DNA from: Comamonadaceae bacterium
GTDB lineage: Bacteria > Pseudomonadota > Gammaproteobacteria > Burkholderiales > Burkholderiaceae_C
Assembly (NCBI GenBank): GCA_947450255.1
Contig: CANFVA010000001.1
Location: forward strand, 64,339-96,461
DNA length: 32,123 nucleotides
Reading direction: 5' to 3'
Shown: positions 10,041 through 18,262 of the stretch, piece after piece
Position numbering within the stretch: the stretch's first letter is position 1
Layout: each line of letters opens with the position of its first letter
Translations under genes and position numbers: made by a program
Notes under the pieces: model-generated
Told to the model about the DNA's origin: nothing
The model's database searches: none
Seen by the model: the letters and a program-made list of their open reading frames with translations, nothing else

Positions 10041-10078
10041 TTCTTTACTCCGTAAACTAAAAAATCGGTTTTATTGCT

Positions 10079-10102
10079 AAAAAAAAGGGGCTAGCAAGCC
10101 CC
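10079..10102 (-). terminator. Terminator-like hairpin between rpsB and tsf
   Basis: Minus-strand RNA would form a perfect 6-bp GGGGCU/AGCCCC stem with a 4-nt loop followed directly by eight U residues. It is positioned after the rpsB stop and before the tsf ribosome site, so it is probably a partial (attenuating) terminator that lowers tsf relative to rpsB or lets rpsB be expressed alone. Confidence 0.75.
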
Positions 10103-10124
10103 CTTATAAGGGTTGCGGACGCGT

Positions 10125-10874
10125 TTAAGCAGCCTCATCAACCTCTACAAACTCGTCTTCACCTTCAGCAACTACGGCTTTTACCAAGTCGTCCACGGCA
10201 TTGGCACGGCCTTCGAGCACGGCATCCGCGATACCACGGGCGTACAAGGTGACCGCTTTGGACGAATCATCATTGCCGGGGATCACGTAATCAATACCTT
10301 CGGGCGAGTGGTTGGAGTCCACCACGCCAATCAGCGGGATGCCCAGCTTGCGCGCTTCGGCTATGGCAATCTTGTGGTAGCCCACGTCGATCACAAAAAT
10401 CGCGTCCGGCAGAGTCGCCATATCCTGAATGCCACCGATGTCTTTTTCCAGCTTGGCCAATTCACGGGCGAACATCAATTGCTCTTTCTTGCTCATGGCG
10501 TCAAGACCCGCTTCTTGCTCAATCTTCATGTCCTTGAGGCGTTTGATCGAGGTTTTGACGGTCTTGAAGTTGGTCAGCATGCCGCCGAGCCAGCGCTGGT
10601 CGACAAAGGGCATGCCTGCGCGCTTGGCTTCCATGGCCACGGTCTCGCGGGCCTGGCGCTTGGTGCCGACCATCAAAATGGTGCCACGTTTGGCGGACAG
10701 TTGGCGCACAAATTTGCTGGCCTCCTGGAACATCGGCAAGGATTTTTCCAGGTTGATGATGTGAATTTTGTTGCGATGGCCAAAAATATAAGGGGCCATC
10801 TTGGGGTTCCAAAAACGGGTTTGGTGTCCGAAATGGACGCCCGCTTCCAGCATTTCACGCATGGTGACTGACAT
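10125..10874 (-). CDS. rpsB: 30S ribosomal protein S2
   Basis: Small-subunit protein at the head-body hinge, needed for S1 binding. 249 residues; opens [24 protein letters not shown], with [29 protein letters not shown] and [20 protein letters not shown], all family hallmarks. GGAG lies five bases before the ATG; an in-frame ATG four codons on (MREML) is a less likely start. First gene of the rpsB-tsf-pyrH-frr run. The leader upstream contains nested inverted repeats consistent with autogenous control by S2, which is known for E. coli rpsB. Confidence 0.97.
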   Translation of the reverse strand: MSVTMREMLEAGVHFGHQTRFWNPKMAPYIFGHRNKIHIINLEKSLPMFQEASKFVRQLSAKRGTILMVGTKRQARETVAMEAKRAGMPFVDQRWLGGMLTNFKTVKTSIKRLKDMKIEQEAGLDAMSKKEQLMFARELAKLEKDIGGIQDMATLPDAIFVIDVGYHKIAIAEARKLGIPLIGVVDSNHSPEGIDYVIPGNDDSSKAVTLYARGIADAVLEGRANAVDDLVKAVVAEGEDEFVEVDEAA

Positions 10875-10901
10875 AAATACTCCAAAGGTTAGGTCTTAAA
10901 G

Positions 10902-10961
10902 CCGGTTCGATTTTTCCCCTGGGACGGCCTGCGCCCAGGAGGAACACCTTGATAGAACCGG
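10902..10961 (-). promoter_or_regulatory. Structured 5' leader of rpsB
   Basis: Nested inverted repeats: outer arms 10902-10911 and 10952-10961 (10 positions, one mismatch, CCGGTTCGAT against ATAGAACCGG) enclose an inner CCTGGG/CCCAGG stem (10918-10923 with 10934-10939). The element ends 27 bases upstream of the rpsB ATG. Position and the known S2 autoregulation in E. coli suggest a regulatory leader; I cannot assign it to a named RNA family. Confidence 0.5.
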
Positions 10962-10972
10962 TTTGTGATTAA

Positions 10973-11012
10973 CTTTGCCGCACACGCTGAAGGACCAGCG
11001 AGCCCGGCAAAG
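10973..11012. repeat. Long inverted repeat between clpA and rpsB
   Basis: Perfect 8-bp outer arms CTTTGCCG/CGGCAAAG (10973-10980 with 11005-11012) and a 5-bp inner stem CGCTG/CAGCG (10985-10989 with 10996-11000). There is no U-run on either strand, so it is not a canonical terminator. It begins 15 bases after the clpA stop and could be a 3' processing/stability hairpin or the upstream part of the rpsB leader. Confidence 0.5.
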
Positions 11013-11027
11013 CCTGCGGATTTTACA

Positions 11028-13349
11028 TCAGGTGGCGGCGGTCTCTTCCGACTTGGACCGCCCTTCCCGCTTGGGCAAGGGCGAAATGTCCAGCAAAACC
11101 TCAGTTTTGGTCTCGTCCTTGTCGTCTAGGTCCACCGTCAGGCGACCACCCTCGGTCAAGCGCCCAAACAGCAACTCGTCGGCCAAGGCACGACGGATAG
11201 TGTCCTGGATCAGGCGCTGCATAGGGCGTGCGCCCATGAGCGGATCGAAGCCCTTCTTGCCCAAGTGCTTGCGCAATTTGTCGGTAAAAGTGACTTCCAC
11301 TTTCTTCTCTGCCAGCTGGGTTTCCAACTGAAGTAGAAATTTGTCGACCACCCGCAGGATAACGTTTTCGTCCAGCGCTTTGAAGCCGACAATTGAATCG
11401 AGGCGGTTGCGGAACTCAGGCGTAAACAAACGCTTTATATCCACCATTTCATCACCCGATTCACGCGGATTGGTGAAGCCGATTGTGGCCTTGTTCATGG
11501 TTTCGGCCCCCGCATTGGTGGTCATGATGATGATCACGTTGCGGAAATCGGCCTTGCGCCCGTTGTTGTCGGTCAAGGTGCCGTGGTCCATGACTTGTAG
11601 CAACACATTGAAAATGTCGGGGTGGGCTTTCTCAATCTCGTCGAGCAAAAGCACGCAATGCGGTTTTTTGGTAACGGCCTCGGTGAGCAAGCCGCCTTGG
11701 TCAAAGCCTACATAGCCGGGAGGTGCGCCAATCAAGCGACTGACGGCATGGCGCTCCATGTACTCGCTCATGTCAAAGCGCAGCAACTCGATGCCCATGA
11801 TGTAGGCCAATTGCTTGGCCGCCTCGGTTTTACCCACACCGGTGGGGCCGCTAAACAAGAAACATCCAATCGGTTTGTCCGCCCGGCCCAGGCCGGAACG
11901 GGCCATTTTGACCGCCGAGGCCAGCACGTCCAGCGCCTTGTCCTGCCCGAAAACCACGCTCTTGAGGTCACGGTCCAGGGTTTTAAGTTTGCCGCGGTCA
12001 TCATTAGACACATTGGCCGGGGGAATCCGGGCAATTTTGGCAACGATTTCCTCGACTTCGGTCTTGGAAATAGTCTTTTTGCGCTTGCTGGGCGACAAAA
12101 TCTGCTGCGCCGCACCCGCTTCGTCGATCACGTCAATTGCTTTGTCGGGCAGGTGCCGGTCGTTGATGTATTTGGCGCTCAGCTCTGCGGCGGCCTGAAG
12201 GGCGGCCACCGCGTACTTGACTTTGTGATGCTCCTCGAAGCGCGACTTGAGGCCTTTGAGGATTTCGACGGTCTGTTCCACCGTCGGCTCGACCACGTCC
12301 ACTTTTTGGAAGCGGCGCGACAGGGCGGCATCTTTTTCGAAAATGCCCCGGTACTCGGTAAAGGTGGTCGCACCAATGCATTTGAGCTGGCCCGAGCTCA
12401 GGCTAGGCTTGAGCAAATTAGACGCATCCAGCGTGCCGCCGGAGGCTGCGCCCGCGCCAATCAAGGTGTGGATTTCGTCGATAAACAGCACCGCATTGGG
12501 ACGATCTTTCAGCGACTTGAGTACGCCTTTGAGGCGCTGCTCAAAATCACCCCGGTATTTGGTGCCTGCCAGCAAGGCGCCCATGTCCAGGGAATACACC
12601 ACCGCATCGGCCAGCACTTCGGGCACGTCTTTTTGGGAAATACGCCAGGCCAAGCCCTCAGCGATCGCGGTTTTTCCCACGCCGGCTTCGCCCACGAGCA
12701 GCGGGTTGTTCTTGCGGCGGCGGCACAAAATTTGGATAACGCGCTCGACTTCGTACTCACGTCCGATCAGCGGGTCGATCTTGCCGTCTTTGGCCAGTTG
12801 GTTCAAATTCTGGGTGTACTGCTCCAAGGGGGAGGCTTTTTCATTTTTCTCGCTCGAAGCTTCTTCGGCTTCGGGGCCACTTTCGTTGCCTTTGGCGGCT
12901 TCGGGCGGATCACTCTTTTTGATACCGTGGGCGATAAAGTTGACCACATCCAGCCGGGTCACGCCCTGCTGGTGGAGGTAATAGACCGCGTGGGAATCTT
13001 TTTCGCCGAAGATGGCGACCAGCACATTGCTACCCATCACCTCTTTTTTCCCGCTGCCGGTGGACTGCACATGCATGATGGCACGCTGAATGACCCGCTG
13101 AAAACCTAGCGTAGGCTGGGTGTCCACCTCATCGACGCCCGCCACTTGCGGCGTGTTGTCCTTAATGAAATGAGTGAGCGACTTGCGCAACTCATCGACA
13201 TTGGCCGAACACGCCCGAAGTACTTCGGCGGCGCTGGGGTTGTCCAGCAAGGCCAGCAGCAAATGCTCTACCGTAATAAATTCGTGGCGCTGCTGGCGGG
13301 CCTCGACAAAGGCCATATGCAGGCTGACTTCTAATTCCTGGGCGATCAT
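11028..13349 (-). CDS. clpA: ATP-dependent Clp protease ATP-binding subunit ClpA
   Basis: AAA+ unfoldase that feeds substrates, including N-degron proteins delivered by ClpS, to ClpP. 773 residues (E. coli 758). N-domain (residues 1-145, MIAQELEVSLHMAF, HEFITVEHLLLALL), then D1 with Walker A GEAGVGKTAI and Walker B VLFIDEIHTLIGAG, then D2 with Walker A GPTGVGKTEAAKQLA and Walker B VLLLDEIEKAH. D2 contains IGAPPGYVGFDQGG, the pore-loop region. An acidic linker of about 30 residues (EAEEASSEKNEKAS) separates N and D1 domains. AAGGA is six bases before the ATG; clpS lies 84 bases upstream. Confidence 0.97.
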   Translation of the reverse strand: MIAQELEVSLHMAFVEARQQRHEFITVEHLLLALLDNPSAAEVLRACSANVDELRKSLTHFIKDNTPQVAGVDEVDTQPTLGFQRVIQRAIMHVQSTGSGKKEVMGSNVLVAIFGEKDSHAVYYLHQQGVTRLDVVNFIAHGIKKSDPPEAAKGNESGPEAEEASSEKNEKASPLEQYTQNLNQLAKDGKIDPLIGREYEVERVIQILCRRRKNNPLLVGEAGVGKTAIAEGLAWRISQKDVPEVLADAVVYSLDMGALLAGTKYRGDFEQRLKGVLKSLKDRPNAVLFIDEIHTLIGAGAASGGTLDASNLLKPSLSSGQLKCIGATTFTEYRGIFEKDAALSRRFQKVDVVEPTVEQTVEILKGLKSRFEEHHKVKYAVAALQAAAELSAKYINDRHLPDKAIDVIDEAGAAQQILSPSKRKKTISKTEVEEIVAKIARIPPANVSNDDRGKLKTLDRDLKSVVFGQDKALDVLASAVKMARSGLGRADKPIGCFLFSGPTGVGKTEAAKQLAYIMGIELLRFDMSEYMERHAVSRLIGAPPGYVGFDQGGLLTEAVTKKPHCVLLLDEIEKAHPDIFNVLLQVMDHGTLTDNNGRKADFRNVIIIMTTNAGAETMNKATIGFTNPRESGDEMVDIKRLFTPEFRNRLDSIVGFKALDENVILRVVDKFLLQLETQLAEKKVEVTFTDKLRKHLGKKGFDPLMGARPMQRLIQDTIRRALADELLFGRLTEGGRLTVDLDDKDETKTEVLLDISPLPKREGRSKSEETAAT

Positions 13350-13433
13350 GACTATTCCTTCATCGTTTGCATTGGTTCATTGTCGGTGGGCCGCCCCGGC
13401 AGTCGCCACCTCTCACTTCGTCGTATCGCCTTA

Positions 13434-13796
13434 TTAGCCTACCGGCTCGCTCACACATTGCAATGGATGCCCGGCCTTTTGAGCTGCATCCATGACCTGG
13501 TCCACCTTGGTGGCCGCCACGTCCCGGGTGTAGACCCCACACACCCCTTTTCCATCGATATGGATTTTGAGCATGATTTGGGTCGCCGTTGCCAAATCTT
13601 TGGAAAAAAACTCTTGGATCACCCCCACTACGAACTCCATGGGAGTGAAGTCGTCATTGAGCATCAGCACTTGGTGCATGGCCGGCGGCTGCACTTTCTG
13701 CGGCAGTCGCTCCAGCACGATAGCGCCACCGCCGTCGTCGGGTTTGGGGGTCTGCCGGGGGAGTTCCCTCGGGGGGTTGGGGGGGAGTGTCGCCAT
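13434..13796 (-). CDS. clpS: ClpS adaptor protein
   Basis: N-recognin adaptor that binds bulky N-terminal residues and docks on the ClpA N-domain. 120 residues: a proline-rich, unstructured N-terminus (about 1-40, [15 protein letters not shown]) that in the family engages ClpA, then the core with [20 protein letters not shown] (Asn-Asp-Asp N-degron pocket) and [20 protein letters not shown]. Immediately precedes clpA, the normal arrangement. The DNA at the 5' end is a run of G tracts on the plus strand (see findings). The ribosome site AGGA is only two bases from the ATG, so initiation may be weak. Confidence 0.95.
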   Translation of the reverse strand: MATLPPNPPRELPRQTPKPDDGGGAIVLERLPQKVQPPAMHQVLMLNDDFTPMEFVVGVIQEFFSKDLATATQIMLKIHIDGKGVCGVYTRDVAATKVDQVMDAAQKAGHPLQCVSEPVG

Positions 13797-13879
13797 CGTC
13801 CTATTTTATCGGTGCACACATCCTAGCGCAGTGCCAAGGGTAATTGGAGCGCCGATCGCAGGATTCAAGCCCGCCCAGC

Positions 13880-13917
13880 AAAAAACGCCTGCTGCGCGGG
13901 CGCGCATCAGGCGTTTT
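13880..13917 (-). terminator. Rho-independent terminator of icd
   Basis: A 9-bp perfect stem AAACGCCTG/CAGGCGTTT (13883-13891 with 13908-13916) and a GC-rich loop of 16 bases, followed on the minus strand by six T residues. It lies 37 bases after the icd stop and isolates icd from clpS-clpA. Confidence 0.85.
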
Positions 13918-13953
13918 GCAAGCTATCTTCAGCGGGCAAGCGCCCGCAAACGA

Positions 13954-15207
13954 TCACATGTTGTCGATCATGACCTGGCCAAAGCCCGAGCAGCTGACCT
14001 GGGTCGCGCCATCCATCAGACGGGCAAAGTCGTAGGTGACTTTCTTGCTGAGGATGGATTTCTTCATCGAGCTGATGATCAAATCAGCAGCCTCTTTCCA
14101 GCCCATGTGGCGCAACATCATTTCGGCGGACAGAATCTCCGATCCGGGGTTGACGTAATCTTTGCCGGCGTATTTAGGCGCAGTACCGTGGGTCGCCTCG
14201 AACATGGCGACGGTGTCGCTGAGGTTGGCTCCGGGAGCAATACCGATGCCACCGACCTGGGCTGCCAGGGCGTCCGACACATAGTCACCATTGAGGTTAA
14301 GCGTGGCAATCACGCTGTACTCCGCGGGACGCAACAGGATTTGCTGCAGGAACGCGTCGGCGATGCTGTCTTTGACAGTGATTTCACGTCCCGTTTTGGG
14401 ATTTTTGAATTTGCACCAGGGCCCGCCATCGACCAATTGGGCGCCAAATTCTTTTTGCGCCAGACCATAAGCCCAGTCGCGGAACCCGCCTTCGGTGAAT
14501 TTCATGATGTTGCCCTTGTGGACGATAGTCACGCTGGGCTTGTCATTGTCAATGGCGTACTGGATGGCTTTGCGCACCAGCCGCTCGGTGCCTTCGCGCG
14601 ATACCGGTTTGATGCCGATGCCTGAGGTATTGGGGAAGCGGATTTTTTTAACGCCCATTTCCTCGGTCAGGAACTTGATGAGCTTTTTGGCTTTGTCCGA
14701 TTCGGCTTCAAACTCGATGCCGGCGTAAATATCCTCTGAGTTTTCGCGGAAGATGACCATATCGGTCTTGTGCGGCTCTTTCACCGGGCTGGGCACGCCG
14801 TCGAAGTACTGGATCGGGCGCAGGCACACATACAGGTCCAACTCCTGGCGCAGAGCCACATTCAAGGAGCGGATGCCGCCGCCCACCGGGGTCGTCAGAG
14901 GGCCCTTGATGGAGACCACGTAGTCGCGGATCGCGTGCAGAGTTTCTTCGGGCAGCCACACGTCCGGGCCATAGACGTTGGTAGACTTTTCACCGGCGTA
15001 CACCTCCATCCAATGGATTTTGCGCTTGCCGCCGTAACATTTGGCGACCGCGGCATCCACCACTTTGAGCATCACCGGCGTGATGTCCAGACCGGTACCG
15101 TCACCCTCGATAAATGGAATGATGGGTTCGTCAGGAACGTTCAGGGAAAAATCCGCGTTAACGGTGATTTTGTGACCTTGGGCGGGGATTTTGATGTGCT
15201 GGTACAT
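13954..15207 (-). CDS. icd: NADP-dependent isocitrate dehydrogenase
   Basis: TCA-cycle enzyme, isocitrate + NADP+ to 2-oxoglutarate + CO2 + NADPH, cytosolic homodimer. 417 residues, the E. coli-type (416) short dimeric form. The phosphorylation-loop serine is conserved in [13 protein letters not shown] (E. coli Ser113). NADP-specifying residues appear as [15 protein letters not shown] and, near the C-terminus, [12 protein letters not shown] (Tyr and Arg). Catalytic Tyr/Lys regions [12 protein letters not shown] and [15 protein letters not shown] are intact. The gene stands alone with its own terminator; a weak AAGAGA ribosome site lies upstream. Confidence 0.97.
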   Translation of the reverse strand: MYQHIKIPAQGHKITVNADFSLNVPDEPIIPFIEGDGTGLDITPVMLKVVDAAVAKCYGGKRKIHWMEVYAGEKSTNVYGPDVWLPEETLHAIRDYVVSIKGPLTTPVGGGIRSLNVALRQELDLYVCLRPIQYFDGVPSPVKEPHKTDMVIFRENSEDIYAGIEFEAESDKAKKLIKFLTEEMGVKKIRFPNTSGIGIKPVSREGTERLVRKAIQYAIDNDKPSVTIVHKGNIMKFTEGGFRDWAYGLAQKEFGAQLVDGGPWCKFKNPKTGREITVKDSIADAFLQQILLRPAEYSVIATLNLNGDYVSDALAAQVGGIGIAPGANLSDTVAMFEATHGTAPKYAGKDYVNPGSEILSAEMMLRHMGWKEAADLIISSMKKSILSKKVTYDFARLMDGATQVSCSGFGQVMIDNM

Positions 15208-15448
15208 GAAATGAGTCTCTTTGGTAATGGATCAGGCGCTCGGGTGCCGCCTGCAAGGCCTGTTCACCCGGGGGCTGGCAGACTTTTTCTTCAGTGCGCG
15301 GCCAATTTTAGACACAAACCTTTACGCGATACTGTCATAAATCAAGAAGCTTGCCGACCCCGACCGCCGCCGCTACCGCCTAAACCGCGCTGGCCAGGTG
15401 CTGGATTTTTGGTACCTAACGCGCGTCAAGCTAGCGCACAATCACGGT

Positions 15449-15907
15449 ATGAAACCTCTCACACGCTTTCTCTTGGGCACCATCGCGCTCGCGGCGCTGG
15501 CGCCACTTTCGGCACAGGAACAAGCCCAAACCGGCTTGCCACGCACCCACCTAACCGCCGGATTTCACCAAATCGAGGTGCAAATCGCCAGCACGCCGCC
15601 ACAACAAGCCACCGGCCTTATGCATCGCACCGAAATGCCACAGTACGAGGGCATGCTGTTTGTTTTCCCCGAGCCCAAGCAGCAATGCTTCTGGATGAAA
15701 AATACCTTGATTCCTCTGACCGCCGCCTTTGTCGCCGATGACGGGACCGTGGTCAACTTAGAAGACATGCAGCCACAAACCACCCAGTCGCACTGCTCAG
15801 CCAAACCGGTGCGGTTCGTGTTAGAAGTCAACCAGGGTTGGTTTGCAAAAAAGGGGCTCAAAGCCGGCACCCGACTGGCTGGCCCGCCGTTTAGACCCGC
15901 CAATTAG
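15449..15907 (+). CDS. Secreted DUF192 family protein
   Basis: 152 residues. Signal peptide MKPLTRFLLGTIALAALAPLSA, cleavage probably before QEQAQ, so periplasmic or exported. The mature part is a single DUF192 domain: IEVQIASTPPQQATGLMHRTEMP, GMLFVFPEP, FWMKNTLIPLTAAFV, and the C-terminal RFVLEVNQGWFAKKGLKAG. The family's biochemical role is not established. I took the ATG at 15449 because the frame extended upstream (15398) would bury the signal peptide. The two cysteines in the mature part (QQCFWMK and QSHCSAKP) could form a disulfide. Convergent with the asparaginase gene, 67 bases from its stop. Confidence 0.88.
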   Translation: MKPLTRFLLGTIALAALAPLSAQEQAQTGLPRTHLTAGFHQIEVQIASTPPQQATGLMHRTEMPQYEGMLFVFPEPKQQCFWMKNTLIPLTAAFVADDGTVVNLEDMQPQTTQSHCSAKPVRFVLEVNQGWFAKKGLKAGTRLAGPPFRPAN

Positions 15908-15974
15908 CGCGGCGTCTCACAGGCAGGCGTCTGGACAGTGCCCAGCGCCCGGACCCTGTGCGCGCCACCCGGCC

Positions 15975-16964
15975 CTAATGCCCGCCCAACTGCAGCATCA
16001 ACTCGATGCGGGCCTTAAAGGGACTGAGGTCCAAGCTGGGAAACTCGTCGCCGCGCCCATCGGCGCGGGGCAAGATCCGGCCGCGTGCGCAACGCGTAGT
16101 GCGCACGACAGTCACGCCCTGGATTTGGGCCTGGCGCAGCGCCGCTTCCAAACCTCGGTGCACCGTGCCGTTACCAGTGCCGGCCAGCACAATGCCCTGC
16201 ACCGGCGCATCGCCAGGGGGCGGGATGGCACACAAAGCCCGCACGTTCGCCCCGTCGGCGCCGTTGTGGTTCAAAACAATTTCCACACGGGGAAATGCCG
16301 GCGCAGCGGCGGCCCTATCCCCCAACAGCTTGACGGCCCGGCTGGCCATCGGCCTAGGCCAACCCCCGAGCAACCGTAGCCGGGTTTCCTCAACAACCGC
16401 TGCCAGACCAAATTCACCTGCGTCGAAGGGGTTGAGCTGGTAGGGGTGGATTTTTTGCACCTGAGCCCCATCGAACACCTGCCCTTGGCAAACCAACAAC
16501 ACGCCATGGGCGCCCGCAGTCCCCGCGACCACCGTGGCATCCCGCAGATTCTGCGGGCCGTCTGGGGACAAAGAGGTGGCCGGACGCATAGCGCAGGTCA
16601 TCACCACCGGTTTGGCGGCCAACAATGCCGCAGGCAGCATACGGGCCAGGAAAAAAGCCGTTTCCTCCAAGGTATCTGTGCCGTGCGTAATCACCACGCC
16701 GGTGACATCGGGGCTGCTCAAATAATGCACCACGCGGGACACCAGTAGCTCCCAATGGGCGGGGTTCAGGTCCTTGCTGTCCTCCTGAAAGACTTGCTCA
16801 TGCACCATGGCGCGCGCGCCCATACGTTCGGCCAGCCCGGGCAAGATGGCCAGTAATTCGCCCAAGGGTACCTGCCCCGAGGTGTAGGACAAATTGTCCT
16901 GGGCGCTCGACGCGCTACCGGCAATGGTGCCGCCGGTGCCCAAAAAAACGATGGAATCGGCCAT
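15975..16964 (-). CDS. L-asparaginase (cytoplasmic form)
   Basis: Hydrolyses L-asparagine to aspartate and ammonia. 329 residues from the chosen ATG. Active-site motifs: LGTGGTIAG at residues 8-16 (nucleophilic Thr10), EDSKDLNPAHW (substrate Ser63), VITHGTDTLEET (Thr96, Asp97), and KPVVMTCAMRPATSLSPDGP with the catalytic Lys. The frame remains open 34 codons upstream, but that stretch would be an unlikely AT-rich extension overlapping the SOS boxes; MADSIVF starts the fold directly, with AAGGA ten bases upstream. No signal peptide, so cytoplasmic. Divergent from lexA and sharing its 110-bp control region. Confidence 0.9.
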   Translation of the reverse strand: MADSIVFLGTGGTIAGSASSAQDNLSYTSGQVPLGELLAILPGLAERMGARAMVHEQVFQEDSKDLNPAHWELLVSRVVHYLSSPDVTGVVITHGTDTLEETAFFLARMLPAALLAAKPVVMTCAMRPATSLSPDGPQNLRDATVVAGTAGAHGVLLVCQGQVFDGAQVQKIHPYQLNPFDAGEFGLAAVVEETRLRLLGGWPRPMASRAVKLLGDRAAAAPAFPRVEIVLNHNGADGANVRALCAIPPPGDAPVQGIVLAGTGNGTVHRGLEAALRQAQIQGVTVVRTTRCARGRILPRADGRGDEFPSLDLSPFKARIELMLQLGGH

Positions 16965-16977
16965 GGCAAAAAAATCC

Positions 16978-17005
16978 TTGCTAAAAAATAAAAACTGGAT
17001 AAAAA
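16978..17005 (+). promoter_or_regulatory. Candidate lexA promoter
   Basis: TTGCTA (16978-16983) and TAAAAA (17000-17005) are separated by 16 bases. The -10 lies inside the first SOS box and the predicted start falls at the second box, as expected for LexA autorepression. The hexamers are only moderate matches. Confidence 0.4.
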
Positions 17006-17010
17006 TACAG
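16995..17010. promoter_or_regulatory. SOS box 1 (LexA operator, one mismatch)
   Basis: CTGGATAAAAATACAG matches CTGT-N8-ACAG except for G at the fourth position; the AT-rich centre fits the LexA consensus. It lies 31 bases upstream of the asparaginase ATG and 66 upstream of the lexA ATG, so it could affect both genes. Confidence 0.8.
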
Positions 17011-17013
17011 TTA

Positions 17014-17029
17014 CTGTGTAATTTCACAG
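17014..17029. promoter_or_regulatory. SOS box 2 (LexA operator, perfect)
   Basis: CTGTGTAATTTCACAG is an exact CTGT-N8-ACAG site within ACTGT...ACAGT. Its centre is 19 bp from that of box 1, near two helical turns, a layout like the double operator of E. coli lexA. Confidence 0.88.
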
Positions 17030-17075
17030 TCTGTTTGCAAACCCAGCGAATCCAGACCACCTTCAAGGAGTCCGT

Positions 17076-17750
17076 ATGCTAGACGCCCCCAAACTCACTG
17101 CCCGCCAGCAGCAGATCCTCACGCTCATTGAAAACGCCATTGCGCAAACCGGCGCACCGCCCACACGCGCCGAGATTGCCGCTGAGCTGGGCTTTAAGTC
17201 GGCCAATGCCGCAGAAGAGCACCTGCAAGCACTGGCGCGCAAAGGCATGATAGAGCTCGTCAGCGGCACCTCCCGCGGCATCCGCCTGCGCGGCCAGTCG
17301 CTGCGCGACCTACAAAGCAGCCGCTCCAAACAATTCTCACTCTCCCTGCCCGGCCTGGCCCAATTGTGCTTGCCCTTGATCGGACGGGTGGCTGCGGGCT
17401 CGCCCATCTTGGCGCAAGAACATGTGGACCAAACCTATTACGTTGAAAACAGTCTGTTCCAGCGCCAACCCGATTACCTTCTCAAAGTGCGCGGCATGTC
17501 CATGCGCGATGCCGGCATCATGGACGGCGACTTGCTGGCGGTGCAATCGACTAAAGAGGCGAAAAACGGCCAGATCATCGTGGCGCGTATTGGTGAGGAA
17601 GTCACCGTCAAACGTTTCCGCCGCAACAAGCACCTGATCGAACTGCACCCGGAAAACCCGGATTTTCAAACCATCGTGGTCGAGCCGGGAGAGCCCTTCG
17701 AAATCGAAGGCTTGGCCGTCGGCCTGATCCGCAACACGATCCTGATGTAA
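17076..17750 (+). CDS. lexA: SOS repressor LexA
   Basis: Repressor and RecA-stimulated self-cleaving protease of the SOS response. 224 residues (E. coli 202): winged HTH at residues 1-70 ([36 protein letters not shown]), a linker about 20 residues longer than in E. coli, the Ala107-Gly108 cleavage site in GRVAAGSPI, catalytic Ser142 in [11 protein letters not shown] and Lys179 in VTVKRF; the Ser-Lys spacing of 37 matches E. coli. AAGGAG lies five bases before the ATG. Two SOS boxes upstream make it autoregulated. The next gene starts 24 bases downstream and is probably in the same transcript. Confidence 0.97.
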   Translation: MLDAPKLTARQQQILTLIENAIAQTGAPPTRAEIAAELGFKSANAAEEHLQALARKGMIELVSGTSRGIRLRGQSLRDLQSSRSKQFSLSLPGLAQLCLPLIGRVAAGSPILAQEHVDQTYYVENSLFQRQPDYLLKVRGMSMRDAGIMDGDLLAVQSTKEAKNGQIIVARIGEEVTVKRFRRNKHLIELHPENPDFQTIVVEPGEPFEIEGLAVGLIRNTILM

Positions 17751-17774
17751 ACACCCGCTATCTGAAAGTACACC

Positions 17775-18101
17775 ATGCGCACCCTCATCAACGCCCCCAC
17801 CGTATCGGCCACCCTGTACCGACTGGCTGACTGGCTGCAAGGCCGGCCCGTCTCGGTCCAGCAAAACACCGTCAGCGCACCCACCCGTTCCACCGTGGTG
17901 CCGCTGTTGCGCCCGGCCAGCAAATTGGCCTTGGCACAGGCCGGAGGTGGCGCGGCGGTGCGCCAACGGCCATTACGGGTCTTGCGCATCGTGGACAGTC
18001 AAGGCCGCGCCGCCGGCGGACGCATGGTGATTTCGGGTCGCATGGCCGACGTCTGCGCCGAACTCGATCGCCTGGCCGGCAAAGAAGCTGCCGCAGCCTG
18101 A
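17775..18101 (+). CDS. Unknown small protein in the lexA transcription unit
   Basis: 108 residues, not recognised. No signal peptide or membrane segment. The N-terminal half (LYRLADWLQGRPVS, then a Ser/Thr/Pro/Val-rich stretch) looks flexible; the basic C-terminal part (RPLRVLRIVDSQGRAAGGRMVISGRMADVCAELDRLAG) looks folded, as two or three strands plus a helix. Its position in lexA's transcript, 24 bases after the stop with a terminator behind it, makes it SOS-inducible by inference. In Pseudomonas this position holds sulA, but I see no SulA motif here. The ribosome site is weak (GAAAG). Confidence 0.75.
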   Translation: MRTLINAPTVSATLYRLADWLQGRPVSVQQNTVSAPTRSTVVPLLRPASKLALAQAGGGAAVRQRPLRVLRIVDSQGRAAGGRMVISGRMADVCAELDRLAGKEAAAA

Positions 18102-18115
18102 TAGGCATAGTGGGC

Positions 18116-18142
18116 AAGCGCGGCAGGCTCGACCGCTTTTTT
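18116..18142 (+). terminator. Probable terminator of the lexA unit
   Basis: AAGCGCGG pairs with CCGCTT (two-base bulge) around a 9-base loop, followed by six T residues. A second, T-less hairpin GGGCCTT/AAGGCCC follows at 18146-18168. Confidence 0.45.
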
Positions 18143-18262
18143 GCCGGGCCTTTTGGTGCCTAAGGCCCAGACACGCAGGCGACAAAATCATTTTTTTGAT
18201 CACCACACAAGCGCGACAATGCGTCCATGTATCTTGCCGCCCCTATCTGCTAGTGTCTGGCC

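Noticed and set aside
11622-13109. Long plus-strand open frame (about 495 codons) opposite clpA.
   Set aside because: Shadow of clpA in the complementary strand; no ribosome site or domain.
16965-17066. N-terminal extension of the asparaginase by 34 codons.
   Set aside because: It would run through both SOS boxes, has no signal-peptide logic, and the family fold begins at MADSIVFLGTGG.
18183-18204. ATCA...TGAT inverted repeat with a T run upstream of the Crp/Fnr gene, resembling half of an FNR site.
   Set aside because: The half-sites are in the opposite orientation to TTGAT-N4-ATCAA, and the core is a simple T run.
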